Below are positions 63,188-64,000 of a DNA stretch of 64,000 bases, one piece after another (position 1 is the stretch's first letter; each line of letters begins with the position of its first letter). This stretch comes from Aporhodopirellula aestuarii (GTDB lineage: Bacteria > Planctomycetota > Planctomycetia > Pirellulales > Pirellulaceae). The stretch covers positions 110,607 through 174,606 of the forward strand of contig NZ_JAMQBK010000083.1 in the NCBI RefSeq assembly GCF_023701485.1, given 5' to 3'. Below the pieces are notes generated by a model. The model searched no databases. It was not told where the DNA came from and saw only the letters and a program-made list of their open reading frames with translations. The position numbers were made by a program, and so were the translations under genes.

Positions 63188-64000
63188 GCCGGTTTCCAAC
63201 TTGACACGCAGCTCAGGGGTTTCGGCGAGTGAGCCGATTCTAACAACTTGCCAATACCGAACACATACTCAACGAATTAATTTTACGTAAACACTTCATC
63301 GCTCTCTTTTAAGTCAACAAGCTTAAGCCGGATGCGTGACAAGTGTTCAGAGGATCGCCGTCGACGCGGATCATGGGTGGCCAATGCTCAAGCGTTCGAT
63401 TAAGCCGATAATGTTCGCCGGCTCAAAGTTCTCGAGCTATTTGAATTGCTGAATAGTGCGTTTCGCAATCGCAAAGTCGCTGCCTAATGAATGATGGCGT
63501 CCCGGTCAGCTTCGAGCTTAGCGATCGTTCCAGGATCATTACCAATGATCTATCAAGATTTCCATCCAGACTGTTCCAAAGCGACCGTCCTATGTCCAGG
63601 ATCAACGTCCAAGAGTAGTTCGGTTACAGACAGGTGCCTCCTCATATCAGGGTGCATCCAAACGAAAAAACTACCTTGATAACCAACCTATTTTGCGATG
63701 GTGGTGACTTTGCAATCTGAATCCAATGCCGAAACTACCGGCTGGCGATTTCTTTCGACATCGCTTTCACCGAATGCAGGTACATCACGTGCTTAACGAT
63801 CCGTCAATGTCGTGAACGGCACTTGGGTTACGCCACGACGATGACTCGCCGAACGCTCTGACGTACGGCGTAAATTAACAAGCAAACCTGGAAAACCAGC
63901 AAACCCCCAGAAAAAGATTGACCTAAGAATCCGCCCGCTCCACAATTCCGCAGCCTCTCATTTGGCTATTAACCTTGCCGCCCAGGGCAATCGCACGTTC
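63188..64000. other. Right-end region, no gene seen
   Basis: About 810 bases with only short frames on both strands. None has a recognisable domain. A 26-codon minus-strand frame runs off the right edge and ends at 63923-63925; it could be the C-terminus of a gene outside the window, but is too short to judge. No copies of the dispersed repeats found here. Confidence 0.35.

Noticed and set aside
63423..63679. Short ORFs on both strands near the right end
   Set aside because: About 60 codons each, mutually overlapping, no hydrophobic pattern, motif or ribosome binding site.
63923..64000. C-terminus of a gene entering from the right edge on the minus strand
   Set aside because: Only 26 open codons (ERAIALGGKVN at the edge); too short to separate from chance.

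Overview
The window looks like a chromosomal segment from a marine-type planctomycete, most likely family Pirellulaceae (Rhodopirellula and relatives). The basis is gene content: four formylglycine-sulfatase modules, GH110 enzymes, a DUF1080 protein, a Minf_1886-type protein, an exported SAM methyltransferase, an MfnB homologue of the H4MPT/methanofuran C1 pathway, and frequent TTG/GTG starts. No phylogenetic marker is present, so this is an inference.

Left part (0.5-14.5 kb). All genes are on the minus strand and form a candidate locus for breaking down a sulfated galactan. In transcription order they are a sulfatase, a GH-A (GH42-like) glycosidase, a stand-alone GH110 alpha-galactosidase, a second sulfatase, a 1058-residue GH110-sulfatase fusion, and an FAD-dependent oxidoreductase with accessory beta domains. 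All carry export signals. No SusC/D pair and no regulator is visible. The extreme left edge holds the N-terminus of a MoxR-like ATPase.

Middle part (15.6-42 kb). This is compact and housekeeping-like: tRNA-Arg(CCT), a TIM-barrel isomerase, RicT/PSP1, a Minf_1886 protein and a signal-peptide methyltransferase. A minus-strand TPR-ExbB-ExbD gene set follows, ending in an unusual protein that joins a TonB-like SxxxH membrane anchor to an alpha/alpha-toroid domain. Then come a DegT aminotransferase, an MscK-type channel next to CorA, an M42 peptidase and a GNAT enzyme. A four-gene set (33.9-39.9 kb) encodes a GAF-HlyD protein, an HlyD adaptor, a PqqD-like/M50/HlyD membrane protein and a DUF3467 protein; it looks like an export or processing machine for an unknown substrate. 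MfnB and pyrrolidone-carboxylate peptidase genes overlap tail to tail.

Right part (42-63 kb). Gene density drops and repeats appear. There are four nearly complete ~130-bp imperfect palindromes with inverted-repeat ends, several half copies, two arrays of a ~214-bp tandem repeat containing the same 24-bp core, and at least two other short dispersed families. Between them lie single genes (a Cds1-like PLP enzyme, a TVP38 protein, a DUF1080 protein, cardiolipin synthase, an AI-2E-type permease, an alpha/beta hydrolase, a CheY-like receiver), a truncated MscS gene, and a run of orphan plus-strand genes for secreted or membrane proteins, including a free-standing SecD-P1-head-like protein and an ankyrin protein. 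The window closes with two secreted proteins (DUF1254/DUF1214; DUF4440-like) and about 0.8 kb with no recognisable gene.

The strongest candidates for unusual biology are the GH110-sulfatase fusion, the ExbB/ExbD/TonB-like toroid set, the GAF-HlyD/PqqD-M50 set, and the repeat families of the right half.
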